Shown: piece by piece, positions 8,246 through 16,450 of the stretch
Numbering within the stretch: the first letter of the stretch is position 1
Layout: each line of letters starts with the position of its first letter
DNA from: Fidelibacterota bacterium UBA2125
GTDB taxonomy: Bacteria; Fidelibacterota; Marinisomatia; Marinisomatales; S15-B10
Reading direction: 5' to 3'
Assembly: GCA_002329125.1 (NCBI GenBank)
Contig: DCXX01000014.1
Span: forward strand, 1-32,309
Length of the DNA stretch: 32,309 nucleotides
Notes under the pieces: model-generated
Told to the model about the DNA's origin: nothing
The model's input: the letters and a program-made list of their open reading frames with translations, nothing else
Databases searched by the model: none
Program-made: the position numbers and the translations under genes

Positions 8246-11200
8246 ATGAAGATCGATCGTCATCCCCGCCCCACCTTTTCCGTTGAAGATGCCAACCGAG
8301 CCGCAGACACTGTTTTCGGAATTAAAGGGGAGGTCTTGGAACTTGCCGGCGAAAGGGACAGAAACTTTCTTATCACTAACAATAAAGATGAGAAGTATGT
8401 CCTGAAAGTATGCAATCCCGCCGACAGTGATGATGTGATCGATTTTCAGAACCAGTTACTCAGTCATCTCTCTTCCAGAAACAACCAATGGCAATGGCCG
8501 CTGCCCCTACCTGATCAAAATGGTGCCCTAATTGGCTATACACATAATAGCGATGATGGTAAAATAAGAGTCAGACTCCTCACCTTTGTGGACGGCATTT
8601 TTCTGGCCGATTATTACCCCCATTCACCCTATCTCATGGGGCAACTCGGCCGATTCCTTGGCAAAGTGACCCGCTCGTTTTCTGACTTCACCCATCCAGC
8701 CATGGAGCGAAAACTGTTCTGGGATATGAAAAACGGCATCGATCTTATCCGTGAACATGTTGATGAAATCAAGGACAGTAAGCGGAAAGATATTGTTCAC
8801 CATTTCCTCAGTATTATTGAAAATGCCCTGCTCCCCGTTCAAGATGACCTCCGGACAGGTGTTATTTACAACGATGCCAATGATCATAACATACTGGTCA
8901 AATCCGATGCAAACGGAGAAGGTGTAATTGTGGGTGCCATCGATGTAGGCGATTCTGTCCACTCTTGGCTGGCCGCTGAACCAGCAGTAGCATGTGCTTA
9001 CGCAATGTTGAACAAGCCAGATCCCTTGGCCACTGCCAGGGAAATCACCTGTTCCTACCATAATACCTTTCCCTTAACTGAGGAGGAGATATCAGTCCTG
9101 TTTGCCCTTTCCTGTTTGAGATCTTGCATGACAGTAACTATCGCAGCCCACCAAAAATCACTGGAGCCGGAGAATGCTTACCTCTCTGTCAGTGAAGCAT
9201 CGGCATGGCAGCTGCTTGGAATGCTTAAGATAATATCACCGGAGTTTGCCCATTTTTCTTTCAGGCACGCATGCGGGTTAGAGCCGTCGCCTTCTACTAC
9301 CTACCTTGTTCAATGGATAAATGAACATAAGGGTAAGTTTTCAAAAGTAGTTAACCTCGATCTTAACAGTAGCCAAGTAAGAACAGTTGATCTCTCCGTC
9401 GGTAGCCTGGACCTGACGAACGGTGTCTGGAAAAACATGGAAGCTTTGACTGAAATCATCGGTACCCCCGCACTGGGCAGGTATGATGAACCCCGAATGA
9501 TCTACACTTTTGATCAGTTCCGTACTGTTGGTAACAACAGTGATGAATGGAGGACCATTCACTTGGGGATCGATATCTTTCTACAAGCAGGGTCCCCTGT
9601 CTTTTCTCCCTTGGAAGGTGTAGTTCATTCTGTGAAAGACAATGAGGGGAATCTGGACTACGGCCCTACGGTCACTCTGAAACATTCTCCCGAGGAAAAA
9701 GTTCACTTTTTCACCCTCTACGGCCATCTGAGTCGGGATGTTATAAAGTCTTTGAAAAAAGGCGACACCGTTTTAGCTGGTAGCCAGATTGGACAAATCG
9801 GAAATGAGAACGAAAACGGTGGCTGGGCAACTCACCTTCATTTTCAAGTGATGACAAACTGCTTGAATTACCCTGGCGATTTTCCCGGTGTAGCCAAACC
9901 ATCCGAGCGAAACATATGGCTCAGTGTTTCCCCCGATCCCTCACCCCTGTTGGCCATTGAAAATGACAAAGCAGTTGCGAGAGAGGAATCGCCGGAAGAA
10001 ATCTCAGACTCTCGGCATTGTCACTTAGGCCCCATGCTGAGCCTTTCTTATCAGACACCACTGAAGATCGTACGGGGCTGGCTGCAGTATCTTTTCGATC
10101 ACGAAGGACGAAAATATTTGGACGCGGTGAACAATGTACCTCACGTTGGTCACTCCCATCCCAAAGTTGTAGAGGCGATCCAGAAACAGAGTGCCGTATT
10201 GAACACTAACACGCGATATCTCCATGAAAATATTACCCGACTGGCTGAACGAATTACCGACACCATGCCTGAAACGCTTTCTGTATGTTTCTTTGTGAAC
10301 AGCGGCAGCGAAGCCAATGATTTGGCTCTTCGGATGGCACATGCTCACACAGGCGGCGAAAATGTTATCACGGTAGAAGGGGGCTATCACGGCCATCTCA
10401 TTTCACTTATTGATGTAAGTCCTTACAAGTTTGACGGACTTGGTGGTAAAGGATTGGCTGATCATGTTGAGATGGTTCCCATGCCTGACGGCTATCGGGG
10501 CGAATACAAATACAAGGAATCGAATCTGGGAGAACGGTATGCAGATAAAGTGGAAAAGGTCGTGAATAAGATCAAAAACAAGAGTGAAAAGTTGTCCGCT
10601 TTCATTAGTGAGTCAATGATTAGCAGTGGTGGACTGGTTATTCCACCCGAAAATTATCTCGCCACTGCTTATGAACATGTTCGCAAGGCCGGCGGCGTCT
10701 GCATTGCCGATGAGGTGGTGGTGGGATTCGGTCGAGTGGGTAGTCATTTCTGGGGGTTTGAAACCCAAGCGGTGGTTCCAGACATTGTGACCCTTGGCAA
10801 ACCCATGGGTAACGGCCACCCCATCGCCGCGGTGGTAACCACCCCTGAAATTGCCGCTTCTTTCAACACAGGCATGGAATATTTTAACACTTACGGCGGC
10901 AACCCAGTTTCTTGTGCTGCCGCACTGGCAGTCTTGGATGTTTTGCATGAAGAAAAACTTCAAGAGAATGCTGCTGTAGTTGGAAAATTTCTGATTGCAC
11001 GTCTCAAATCCTTTCAAGAAGAATTCCCTATCATTGGAGACGTTCGGGGAAGAGGCTTTTTCATAGGGGTGGAGTTGGTGAAAAACCGCGATTCACTGGA
11101 ACCGGCGCCAGAGCACGCCAGTTACGTGGCAGAACGGATGAAGGAGCAAGGAATTCTCATCTCAACAGACGGCATAAGACACAACGTTCTGAAGATCAGG

Positions 11201-11284
11201 CCGCCCATGGTTTTTACCCAAAGGAACGCTGAACTTTTGGTAAGCACCATGAATGATGTGCTCCAAGACAGTTTTTTCCAATAA
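8246..11284 (+). CDS. Trimodular fusion: APH-type kinase, M23 peptidase fold, class III PLP aminotransferase/phospho-lyase
   Basis: One 1012-residue frame with three enzyme modules. Residues 1 to about 340 are a choline/aminoglycoside-phosphotransferase-like kinase, with K54 (VLKV), the catalytic loop YNDANDHNIL (D210, N215) and D233 in AIDVGD. Residues about 400-560 are a lysostaphin-type M23 module with complete metal ligands H439 and D443 (HLGID), H494 in YGHLS, and H530/H532 in THLHF. Residues about 595-1012 are a class III aminotransferase with VNSGSEAND, GGYHGH, ADEVVVGFGR and the PLP lysine K852 in LGKPMGNG. The combination resembles human hydroxylysine kinase plus the phospho-lyase family (ethanolamine-phosphate or phosphohydroxylysine ammonia-lyases). 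I infer that an amino alcohol is phosphorylated and then eliminated. No signal peptide is seen, so all modules appear cytoplasmic. The exact substrate is unknown. Confidence 0.92.
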   Translation: MKIDRHPRPTFSVEDANRAADTVFGIKGEVLELAGERDRNFLITNNKDEKYVLKVCNPADSDDVIDFQNQLLSHLSSRNNQWQWPLPLPDQNGALIGYTHNSDDGKIRVRLLTFVDGIFLADYYPHSPYLMGQLGRFLGKVTRSFSDFTHPAMERKLFWDMKNGIDLIREHVDEIKDSKRKDIVHHFLSIIENALLPVQDDLRTGVIYNDANDHNILVKSDANGEGVIVGAIDVGDSVHSWLAAEPAVACAYAMLNKPDPLATAREITCSYHNTFPLTEEEISVLFALSCLRSCMTVTIAAHQKSLEPENAYLSVSEASAWQLLGMLKIISPEFAHFSFRHACGLEPSPSTTYLVQWINEHKGKFSKVVNLDLNSSQVRTVDLSVGSLDLTNGVWKNMEALTEIIGTPALGRYDEPRMIYTFDQFRTVGNNSDEWRTIHLGIDIFLQAGSPVFSPLEGVVHSVKDNEGNLDYGPTVTLKHSPEEKVHFFTLYGHLSRDVIKSLKKGDTVLAGSQIGQIGNENENGGWATHLHFQVMTNCLNYPGDFPGVAKPSERNIWLSVSPDPSPLLAIENDKAVAREESPEEISDSRHCHLGPMLSLSYQTPLKIVRGWLQYLFDHEGRKYLDAVNNVPHVGHSHPKVVEAIQKQSAVLNTNTRYLHENITRLAERITDTMPETLSVCFFVNSGSEANDLALRMAHAHTGGENVITVEGGYHGHLISLIDVSPYKFDGLGGKGLADHVEMVPMPDGYRGEYKYKESNLGERYADKVEKVVNKIKNKSEKLSAFISESMISSGGLVIPPENYLATAYEHVRKAGGVCIADEVVVGFGRVGSHFWGFETQAVVPDIVTLGKPMGNGHPIAAVVTTPEIAASFNTGMEYFNTYGGNPVSCAAALAVLDVLHEEKLQENAAVVGKFLIARLKSFQEEFPIIGDVRGRGFFIGVELVKNRDSLEPAPEHASYVAERMKEQGILISTDGIRHNVLKIRPPMVFTQRNAELLVSTMNDVLQDSFFQ

Positions 11285-11370
11285 GAGTCAATATTTCATC
11301 CTGAATGTTCCTTTTGCGTTTACTCTCTATTTTACGTGGTGTAAATTTGTAGTGTACTGAGACTCTTATT
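11280..11370. repeat. 10-bp perfect inverted repeat flanking the fusion-sodB gap
   Basis: AATAAGAGTC at 11280-11289, which includes the stop codon of the fusion gene, is the exact reverse complement of GACTCTTATT at 11361-11370. The arms are 71 nt apart. The right arm runs into a T-rich stretch and sits just before a TATACT at 11377-11382 upstream of sodB. It could be two halves of a binding site, a long weak stem-loop, or chance. Confidence 0.35.
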
Positions 11371-11376
11371 TTATTT

Positions 11377-11402
11377 TATACTAAACTGAAAATAGATGGA
11401 GG
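11377..11402 (+). promoter_or_regulatory. Possible -10 element and Shine-Dalgarno site of sodB
   Basis: TATACT at 11377-11382 resembles a sigma-70 -10 box, but no good -35 lies 16-18 nt upstream, so the promoter is tentative. GGAGG at 11398-11402 is a strong ribosome site, 5 nt before the ATG at 11408. This decides the start against the in-frame ATG at 11396, which would contain the site. Confidence 0.45.
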
Positions 11403-11407
11403 CAATT

Positions 11408-12007
11408 ATGAGCCAACCTTTCTCTCTCCCTGACTTACCTTTTGATGAAAATGCCCTTGCACCCACTATATCTGCCCAAACGGTGGGTCTCCACTATGGT
11501 AAACATCATGCCGCATATTTAAATATGCTAAACACCCTTTCGGAAGGGACGGATTTTGCCGACATGGAGCTAGAAAATGTGGTGAAAGGCAGTTTCGGTA
11601 ATACCGACACACAAAAGGTTTTCAACAACGCTGGCCAGGCATGGAACCATATTCTTTACTGGAACCAGATGCAACCCGGCGGATCTGATGAACCGACAGG
11701 ACGACTGGCCTCCATGATAGACGGCGCCTTCGGCGACATGGACTCATTCAAAGATCAGTTCACCACCGCTGCTGTGGGCGTCTTCGGTAGTGGCTGGTGC
11801 TGGCTCGTAGAAGAGGACGGCGGTTTAGCTATTATGGGAACACCCAATGCGGAAAATCCCCTTGCCCATGGGAAACATGCCCTCATGGGAGTTGATGTAT
11901 GGGAACACGCCTATTATCTCGATTACCAAAATCTTAGGGCAGACCATGTGAAGGCTGTGCTGAACAACCTGATCAACTGGGACTTTGTTGCTGACAGATT
12001 GAGCTAA
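11408..12007 (+). CDS. sodB: Superoxide dismutase, Fe/Mn family (Fe-type features)
   Basis: A cytoplasmic enzyme that dismutates superoxide to oxygen and hydrogen peroxide. From the ATG at 11408 it has 199 residues, the usual size. Metal-site segments are present: LHYGKHHAAY (first histidine), AWNHILYW (second histidine) and DVWEHAYYLDYQN (aspartate and last histidine). FGSGWCWLV is the conserved core near the second sphere. The DVWEHAYY/NWDFVADRL ending and the AWNHILYWNQM segment look more like iron enzymes than manganese enzymes, but the metal cannot be fixed by eye. It indicates life with some oxygen exposure. It ends 24 nt before a strong intrinsic terminator. Confidence 0.96.
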   Translation: MSQPFSLPDLPFDENALAPTISAQTVGLHYGKHHAAYLNMLNTLSEGTDFADMELENVVKGSFGNTDTQKVFNNAGQAWNHILYWNQMQPGGSDEPTGRLASMIDGAFGDMDSFKDQFTTAAVGVFGSGWCWLVEEDGGLAIMGTPNAENPLAHGKHALMGVDVWEHAYYLDYQNLRADHVKAVLNNLINWDFVADRLS

Positions 12008-12030
12008 AGTCCACATGAGTTTTTATCATA

Positions 12031-12064
12031 AATCCTCGGGGTTCAACCCCGAGGATTTTTTTAT
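12031..12064 (+). terminator. Intrinsic terminator after sodB
   Basis: A perfect 10-bp stem, ATCCTCGGGG (12032-12041) with CCCCGAGGAT (12047-12056), encloses a 5-nt loop and runs into a T-rich tail TTTTTTATT. This is a classic rho-independent terminator for the plus strand. Read from the other strand the tail is weaker (TTATGATAAAAA), but the hairpin may also help stop transcripts from the convergent ppk2 gene. Confidence 0.93.
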
Positions 12065-12077
12065 TCTTAAATAATAA

Positions 12078-12863
12078 TTACAGTATCTCGGGAACGTAAT
12101 TGTATATGGAGCGCGGTGGTCGATCGGTGTTTTTTTGTTGAACGCGCTCCGGGAGCGTCACTTCCGAATTTTCTACTTCTTCGAACTCAATTTGGCTTAA
12201 CAGATGACTGATGCAGTTGATCCGGGCCTTCTTCTTGTTGTCTGATTCAACTACATACCATGGCGAGAATTGGGTATCTGTGTGTTCAAACATATTGTCC
12301 TTGGCCTGAGAATAATCGTCCCATCGCTTTACAGACTCCAAATCCATGGGACTTAGTTTCCACCCTTTGGTTGGGTCTTCGACCCGGCTTTTGAACCGTT
12401 TCATCTGTTCTTTTGAACTGACGGAAAACCAGTACTTGATTAGTTGGATACCGGAACTGATGATCATTCGCTCAAATTCAGGACAGGTCTGCAAAAAATT
12501 GATGTACTCTTTTTCCGTACAAAAACCCATGACACGCTCCACCCCGGAACGATTGTACCAGCTTCTATCAAAAATGACAATCTCACCCCCGGCAGGCAGA
12601 TAAGGAACATAACGCTGGAAATACCACTGTGTCTTTTCTCTTTCCGTCGGCGCAGCCAAGGCGACAACTTTACAGTACCGAGGATTTAAGTGTTCTGTGA
12701 TCCGTTTTATGGTGCCTCCCTTTCCCGCTGCATCCCTGCCCTCAAAAATGATAGCAATTTTTTTACCACTGTCTATGACCCATTCCTGCATTTGAACCAA
12801 TTCTATCTGCAATTCGCTGAGCAGTTCCTCATATTTCTCGTTGAAGTCTTTTTTGTTACTCAT
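12078..12863 (-). CDS. ppk2: Polyphosphate kinase 2
   Basis: A 261-residue PPK2-family enzyme that transfers phosphate between polyphosphate and nucleotides, typically using polyphosphate to make NDP or NTP. It has the P-loop EGRDAAGKGG (41-50), the Walker B region FDRSWYNRSGVERVMGF (from 98) and the lid segment EQMKRFKSRVEDPTKGWKLS, followed by DLESVKRWDDY. It is a single-domain, full-length PPK2 rather than the longer two-domain form. The class, and so ADP versus AMP preference, cannot be assigned safely. It is transcribed alone, behind a 132-nt gap with a candidate promoter and palindrome. It converges on sodB. The C-terminal tail SIYNYVPEIL is typical of some PPK2 proteins. Confidence 0.95.
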   Translation of the reverse strand: MSNKKDFNEKYEELLSELQIELVQMQEWVIDSGKKIAIIFEGRDAAGKGGTIKRITEHLNPRYCKVVALAAPTEREKTQWYFQRYVPYLPAGGEIVIFDRSWYNRSGVERVMGFCTEKEYINFLQTCPEFERMIISSGIQLIKYWFSVSSKEQMKRFKSRVEDPTKGWKLSPMDLESVKRWDDYSQAKDNMFEHTDTQFSPWYVVESDNKKKARINCISHLLSQIEFEEVENSEVTLPERVQQKNTDRPPRSIYNYVPEIL

Positions 12864-12898
12864 AGGACACCAAAATAACTTTCATCTCTATTAAACAG

Positions 12899-12927
12899 AT
12901 TGTAGCCACGATATGGCTACAAAACAA
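12899..12927 (-). promoter_or_regulatory. Candidate ppk2 promoter overlapping a palindrome (operator-like)
   Basis: On the minus strand TTGTTT (12922-12927) and TACAAT (12899-12904) are 17 nt apart, a good sigma-70-like match. This would give a leader of about 28 nt before the ATG at 12863. A perfect 9-bp inverted repeat with a 5-nt loop, TTGTAGCCA (12900-12908) and TGGCTACAA (12914-12922), covers the spacer and -10. It could be a repressor operator, or a hairpin that stops transcripts from the M1 peptidase gene; no strong T-tract follows it. Confidence 0.5.
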
Positions 12928-12995
12928 GATGTACAATGACATAAATGATTGGAGCCTCGTTTTCATCACGTAGAAGGCACACCATAAAAGGTTAA

Positions 12996-14639
12996 TTAAT
13001 TGGATCTTTCCTTAAAAGACCAATTAGCTAGCAGTACTGTTCTGGGGTCGATGTCCACCTTTATAGGTTTTAATTCCGCAGGAATGGAATATGAAGATTT
13101 CCTTTTGGTTACACTTCTTTGTTCAACATGGGGCGCAACTTTTCCCTCTTCATAAATCCCGAATTCGATAGGAAAGGAGAATAAATATCCATCATTCTGA
13201 ACTTGTTGGATATCAATGATAATTTCTTTTTTCTTATCGTCATATTTCCATGAACCGTCAAGAATTATGTGACCTCCTTGGTATAGCCATTGATTAAAGA
13301 ACATGTCAAGATCCAAACCAGATACAATCTCCATTTCATGTTTAAAGTCATCGGTCGTAGCATTGGAATTAATATATCGGGAATAATAATTCCGAATAGC
13401 TTCTTGAAATTTTTCATCGCCAATCAGATTCCTCAACATGTGAAGAATCCATGCACCTTTCTGATAGGTTTGACCGGATGTAACCTGACTCATATCTGAA
13501 AGATTGTTATGAACAATTCGATAGTTCTTATGATCTTCATAATAATCGAATACACGTTCTCTGGAAGAAATCAATCCGGAGACGAAATCCTCTCGTCCAT
13601 AGGCATGTTCCCTAAACAACAAGGTGAAGTAGGTGGCAAACCCTTCGCTTAACCAAACATCATCCCAATCATATTCGGTGACTGCGTTACCAAACCACTG
13701 ATGTGCGACCTCATGAATAATGACATTTCTCCATCGGGATGTTCGCTTACCAGTAACAGAATTGTCTCCATAGAAAATGGCTGTCGCTGCCTCCATGCCA
13801 CCACCCACACTGTTTGATTGAATGTTGGCAAGCTTTTCATAGACAAAAGGACCTACATAATCAGAAAAAAATTGAAGGGTATGTTTGGTAGGAACGGCAA
13901 AATCATAGAATCCTGCTTCTCGGTCCTGTTTATAAACCCAGGTTTGAATGGATTTGTCCTCAAATGTATCAACATATTGTATAGCAAATTCGGCCACACC
14001 TAATACATACAGCCAGCACGAAATAGGAACAGCCTGCTTCCAGTGAGTTCTTTTAAGACCGTCATTAAGATTACTTTCTTCAACAAGAAGCCCGTTAGAT
14101 ATTACCTGGTAATGATTGGGGGCAATTACAATCATTTCTGAGGTTGCTTTTTCATAGGGATGATCCACGGTAGGTAGCCAATGTCTGGCTCGGTTTGGCC
14201 AGTTATCACTGAAAAAGGTGCGATCACCGTATTTATTTGGGGCAATTTTTAATCCAGAGACAGGCACCCCATAATAATCGATAGTCAGAGATATTTCCTG
14301 GTTTACTCTTGATGGTCGATCTAGGACAATAGTCAGTACGTTTTCCCGGTGGACATATTTTTGGGTGCGGCCATTCAAAGTCACCTTAGATATTTCCATT
14401 CCCTTACCTTCACTTGTATCGTCTTTATTAACCAGATCAAGGCGAATTTTCTTTAGTCCCTTAACCTTGAAAAGGGTGTAAAGGGTAGCACTCCCCCGGA
14501 TAATATCTTCATTATCGGAAAGGATAAGTTCAAAGCGATAATGAAGTATATCAATATCCGGATTTTTAGGATAGTTGTCAGCATTTAATTGCCAAACCAA
14601 TAAATATGAACATAAAAGTAAGAGAAATGATTTTTTCAT
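12996..14639 (-). CDS. M1-family zinc aminopeptidase, exported
   Basis: A 547-residue metallopeptidase. An N-terminal signal sequence (KK then a hydrophobic run, cleavage possibly after QLNA at residue 20) predicts export to the periplasm or surface. Residues about 30-215 form the beta-sandwich domain. The exopeptidase motif is GGMEAA (280-285, in place of GAMEN). The zinc site is HEVAH (309-313) plus E332 in WLSEGFATY, with the correct 18-residue spacing. A short C-terminal beta domain follows. It probably trims peptides for nutrient uptake. It lies 22 nt downstream of the histidine kinase gene, so both may share a transcript. The exact N-terminal residue preference is unknown. Confidence 0.93.
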   Translation of the reverse strand: MKKSFLLLLCSYLLVWQLNADNYPKNPDIDILHYRFELILSDNEDIIRGSATLYTLFKVKGLKKIRLDLVNKDDTSEGKGMEISKVTLNGRTQKYVHRENVLTIVLDRPSRVNQEISLTIDYYGVPVSGLKIAPNKYGDRTFFSDNWPNRARHWLPTVDHPYEKATSEMIVIAPNHYQVISNGLLVEESNLNDGLKRTHWKQAVPISCWLYVLGVAEFAIQYVDTFEDKSIQTWVYKQDREAGFYDFAVPTKHTLQFFSDYVGPFVYEKLANIQSNSVGGGMEAATAIFYGDNSVTGKRTSRWRNVIIHEVAHQWFGNAVTEYDWDDVWLSEGFATYFTLLFREHAYGREDFVSGLISSRERVFDYYEDHKNYRIVHNNLSDMSQVTSGQTYQKGAWILHMLRNLIGDEKFQEAIRNYYSRYINSNATTDDFKHEMEIVSGLDLDMFFNQWLYQGGHIILDGSWKYDDKKKEIIIDIQQVQNDGYLFSFPIEFGIYEEGKVAPHVEQRSVTKRKSSYSIPAELKPIKVDIDPRTVLLANWSFKERSN

Positions 14640-14661
14640 ATTTTACGATTACTGCTTGTAA

Positions 14662-15852
14662 TCATGACGCATGAGGTAAGCGAATTTCTATGGAGGTCCC
14701 TTTCCCTATCTCCGAAGACTTAATTTGAATGGAGCCCTCCAGAAAGTCTTCTACAATACGCTGGACCATACTGAGTCCCACGCCCCATCCCCGTTCCTTG
14801 GTGGTATAACCGGGCCGAAAGACATTTTTCCAGTCACGGCGGACAATGCCCCTACCGTTATCATTGACTGTAATTGAAACTTCTGTGTCCATTATCTCCG
14901 ACCTGAGCATCACTTCACCGGACTCTTTGTCAATGGAATCAACAGCATTCTTGATAAGATTCTCCAATACCCAAGTGAGCAGCGTAGGTGATGTCGTCAC
15001 AGAAACATCTTGGCTTTTCACACTTAGTATTACATTCTCGGCACTACTGGGCAAACGGCGCTGGAAGTAGGATTTCAGATCTTCTAGAACTGTTTTTACT
15101 TCCACCGTCTCCATCTTCGGCACAGAGCCCATGCGTGAGAAACGTTCGTTGATCTCCTGAAGTCGCAATACATCTGTGTCCATTTCTGAAGCGAGCTGAG
15201 ATGATTCCTCAGGATGATCCTTCAGGCGCTCTACCCACCCCATGAGCGACGAAACAGGCGTTCCCAGCTGATGGGCCGTTTCCCGGGCCATGCCGAACCA
15301 GATGTGCTGTTTTTCTGTTTTCCGAATCACCTGAAAACCAGAAAAGCCAAAGAAAATGAAAAGGGCCACAGCACCAATCTCGATGTAGGGCAACATTTTC
15401 AACCGCCTGATAAGGACCGAATCACCAAAATGGAGATGACCAAGCTCGTACACCTGCGGTTGAAAACCAGTTTCGCCTTCCAAGGTCACTACTAGCGGAA
15501 TGGGGTTGTTTTGAGAATCCATGGCCGCCATCATCTGCTGAACCTTGACTTTATCCATTTCATCGTCGTTTCCAATATTTCGCCAGTTCACAGGATTCCC
15601 GTCAATATCAGATTGGATAATGGGGAAAGTCACTTTCAGGATAATTTCTCTAAATATAAAGTCCAGTTCGTTATCGTCAGCACTTGTAACGCTCTTGGCA
15701 ATTATCTGGGCATAGAGCGAAACGGTCTCGCGGCTTTCATTCCGTAGGTCATTAATTATAGATTGGGTATAAATAAAAAGGCCGGTGATCAGGATTACAG
15801 CTCCCAGAAAAAGAGCGCCCTTGATATTGCCAGCCTGCTTGTAAATCCGCAT
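14662..15852 (-). CDS. Membrane sensor histidine kinase, orphan
   Basis: A 396-residue kinase with two transmembrane segments (about 10-30 and 155-175) around a sensor region of roughly 120 residues outside the cytoplasm. The phospho-acceptor is H194 in ARETAHQLGTPVSSL, a variant H-box common in Bacteroidota and relatives in place of HELRTPL. The ATPase domain has the N-box LENLIKNAVDS, the G1 box DNGRGI and YTTKERGWGVGLSMVQRIV. No response regulator is encoded in the window, so the partner is elsewhere. The extracytoplasmic region matches no sensor fold that I recognise. It follows cysC by 34 nt and precedes the M1 peptidase gene. Confidence 0.93.
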   Translation of the reverse strand: MRIYKQAGNIKGALFLGAVILITGLFIYTQSIINDLRNESRETVSLYAQIIAKSVTSADDNELDFIFREIILKVTFPIIQSDIDGNPVNWRNIGNDDEMDKVKVQQMMAAMDSQNNPIPLVVTLEGETGFQPQVYELGHLHFGDSVLIRRLKMLPYIEIGAVALFIFFGFSGFQVIRKTEKQHIWFGMARETAHQLGTPVSSLMGWVERLKDHPEESSQLASEMDTDVLRLQEINERFSRMGSVPKMETVEVKTVLEDLKSYFQRRLPSSAENVILSVKSQDVSVTTSPTLLTWVLENLIKNAVDSIDKESGEVMLRSEIMDTEVSITVNDNGRGIVRRDWKNVFRPGYTTKERGWGVGLSMVQRIVEDFLEGSIQIKSSEIGKGTSIEIRLPHAS

Positions 15853-15886
15853 ACAAACCCTTCGCAGGGAAATTAGCGCGGCATGC

Positions 15887-16450
15887 TCACATTATATAAC
15901 CATTTCCCTGAAGATAGGCGATGATACTATCCACTTCATCCTCTAATGTTGCCGTGGAAGTGTCCAGCGTCATTTCAGCATTTTCAGGTTCCTCATAAGG
16001 ATCATCAATTCCCGTGAAATTCTTTATCTCTCCGGCCCTCGCCTTGGCATAAAGTCCTTTCACGTCCCGTTCTTCACAAACTTCAATTGGACATTTCACA
16101 AAGATCTCAACAAAGCGTCCTATTTCACTTCGGGCGTATTGCCGTTCGGCGCGATAGGGTGAAATGAATGCACAAACTGTGATCACGCCGTGTTTAACTA
16201 GACGTTCAGCCACGAACGTTACACGCTCAATATTTTTGTCCCGGTCCTCCTTGCTGAATCCCAGGTCTTGAGTCAGTTTCTGGCGCACAACATCTCCGTC
16301 CATCCGCTGAACGCGATAGCCCATGGCTTCAAGTTTCTCGCACAGAGGAATAGAGATGGTGGTTTTTCCGGCACCGGACAAACCTGTAAGCCATACAGCC
16401 ACCCCCTGCTGATGATTGTTTCCCGCTACCAATGTTTTTTCGTCAACCAT
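15887..16450 (-). CDS. cysC: Adenylylsulfate (APS) kinase
   Basis: A 187-residue kinase that phosphorylates APS to PAPS in the cytoplasm. The P-loop is GLSGAGKTT (23-31), then MDGDVVRQKL, DLGFSKEDRDKNIERV, the AFISPYRAER segment, and FVKCPIEVCEERDVKGLYAKA. KNFTGIDDPYEEPENAE near the C-terminus is typical of the family. The length is normal for a stand-alone CysC. It overlaps sat by 8 nt, so the pair works as a PAPS-making module. No PAPS reductase (cysH) or sulfite reductase is in the window, while a sulfotransferase gene is close by. That favours PAPS as a sulfate donor, though assimilation genes may lie elsewhere. The start has GAGGAG 11 nt upstream. Confidence 0.96.
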   Translation of the reverse strand: MVDEKTLVAGNNHQQGVAVWLTGLSGAGKTTISIPLCEKLEAMGYRVQRMDGDVVRQKLTQDLGFSKEDRDKNIERVTFVAERLVKHGVITVCAFISPYRAERQYARSEIGRFVEIFVKCPIEVCEERDVKGLYAKARAGEIKNFTGIDDPYEEPENAEMTLDTSTATLEDEVDSIIAYLQGNGYIM

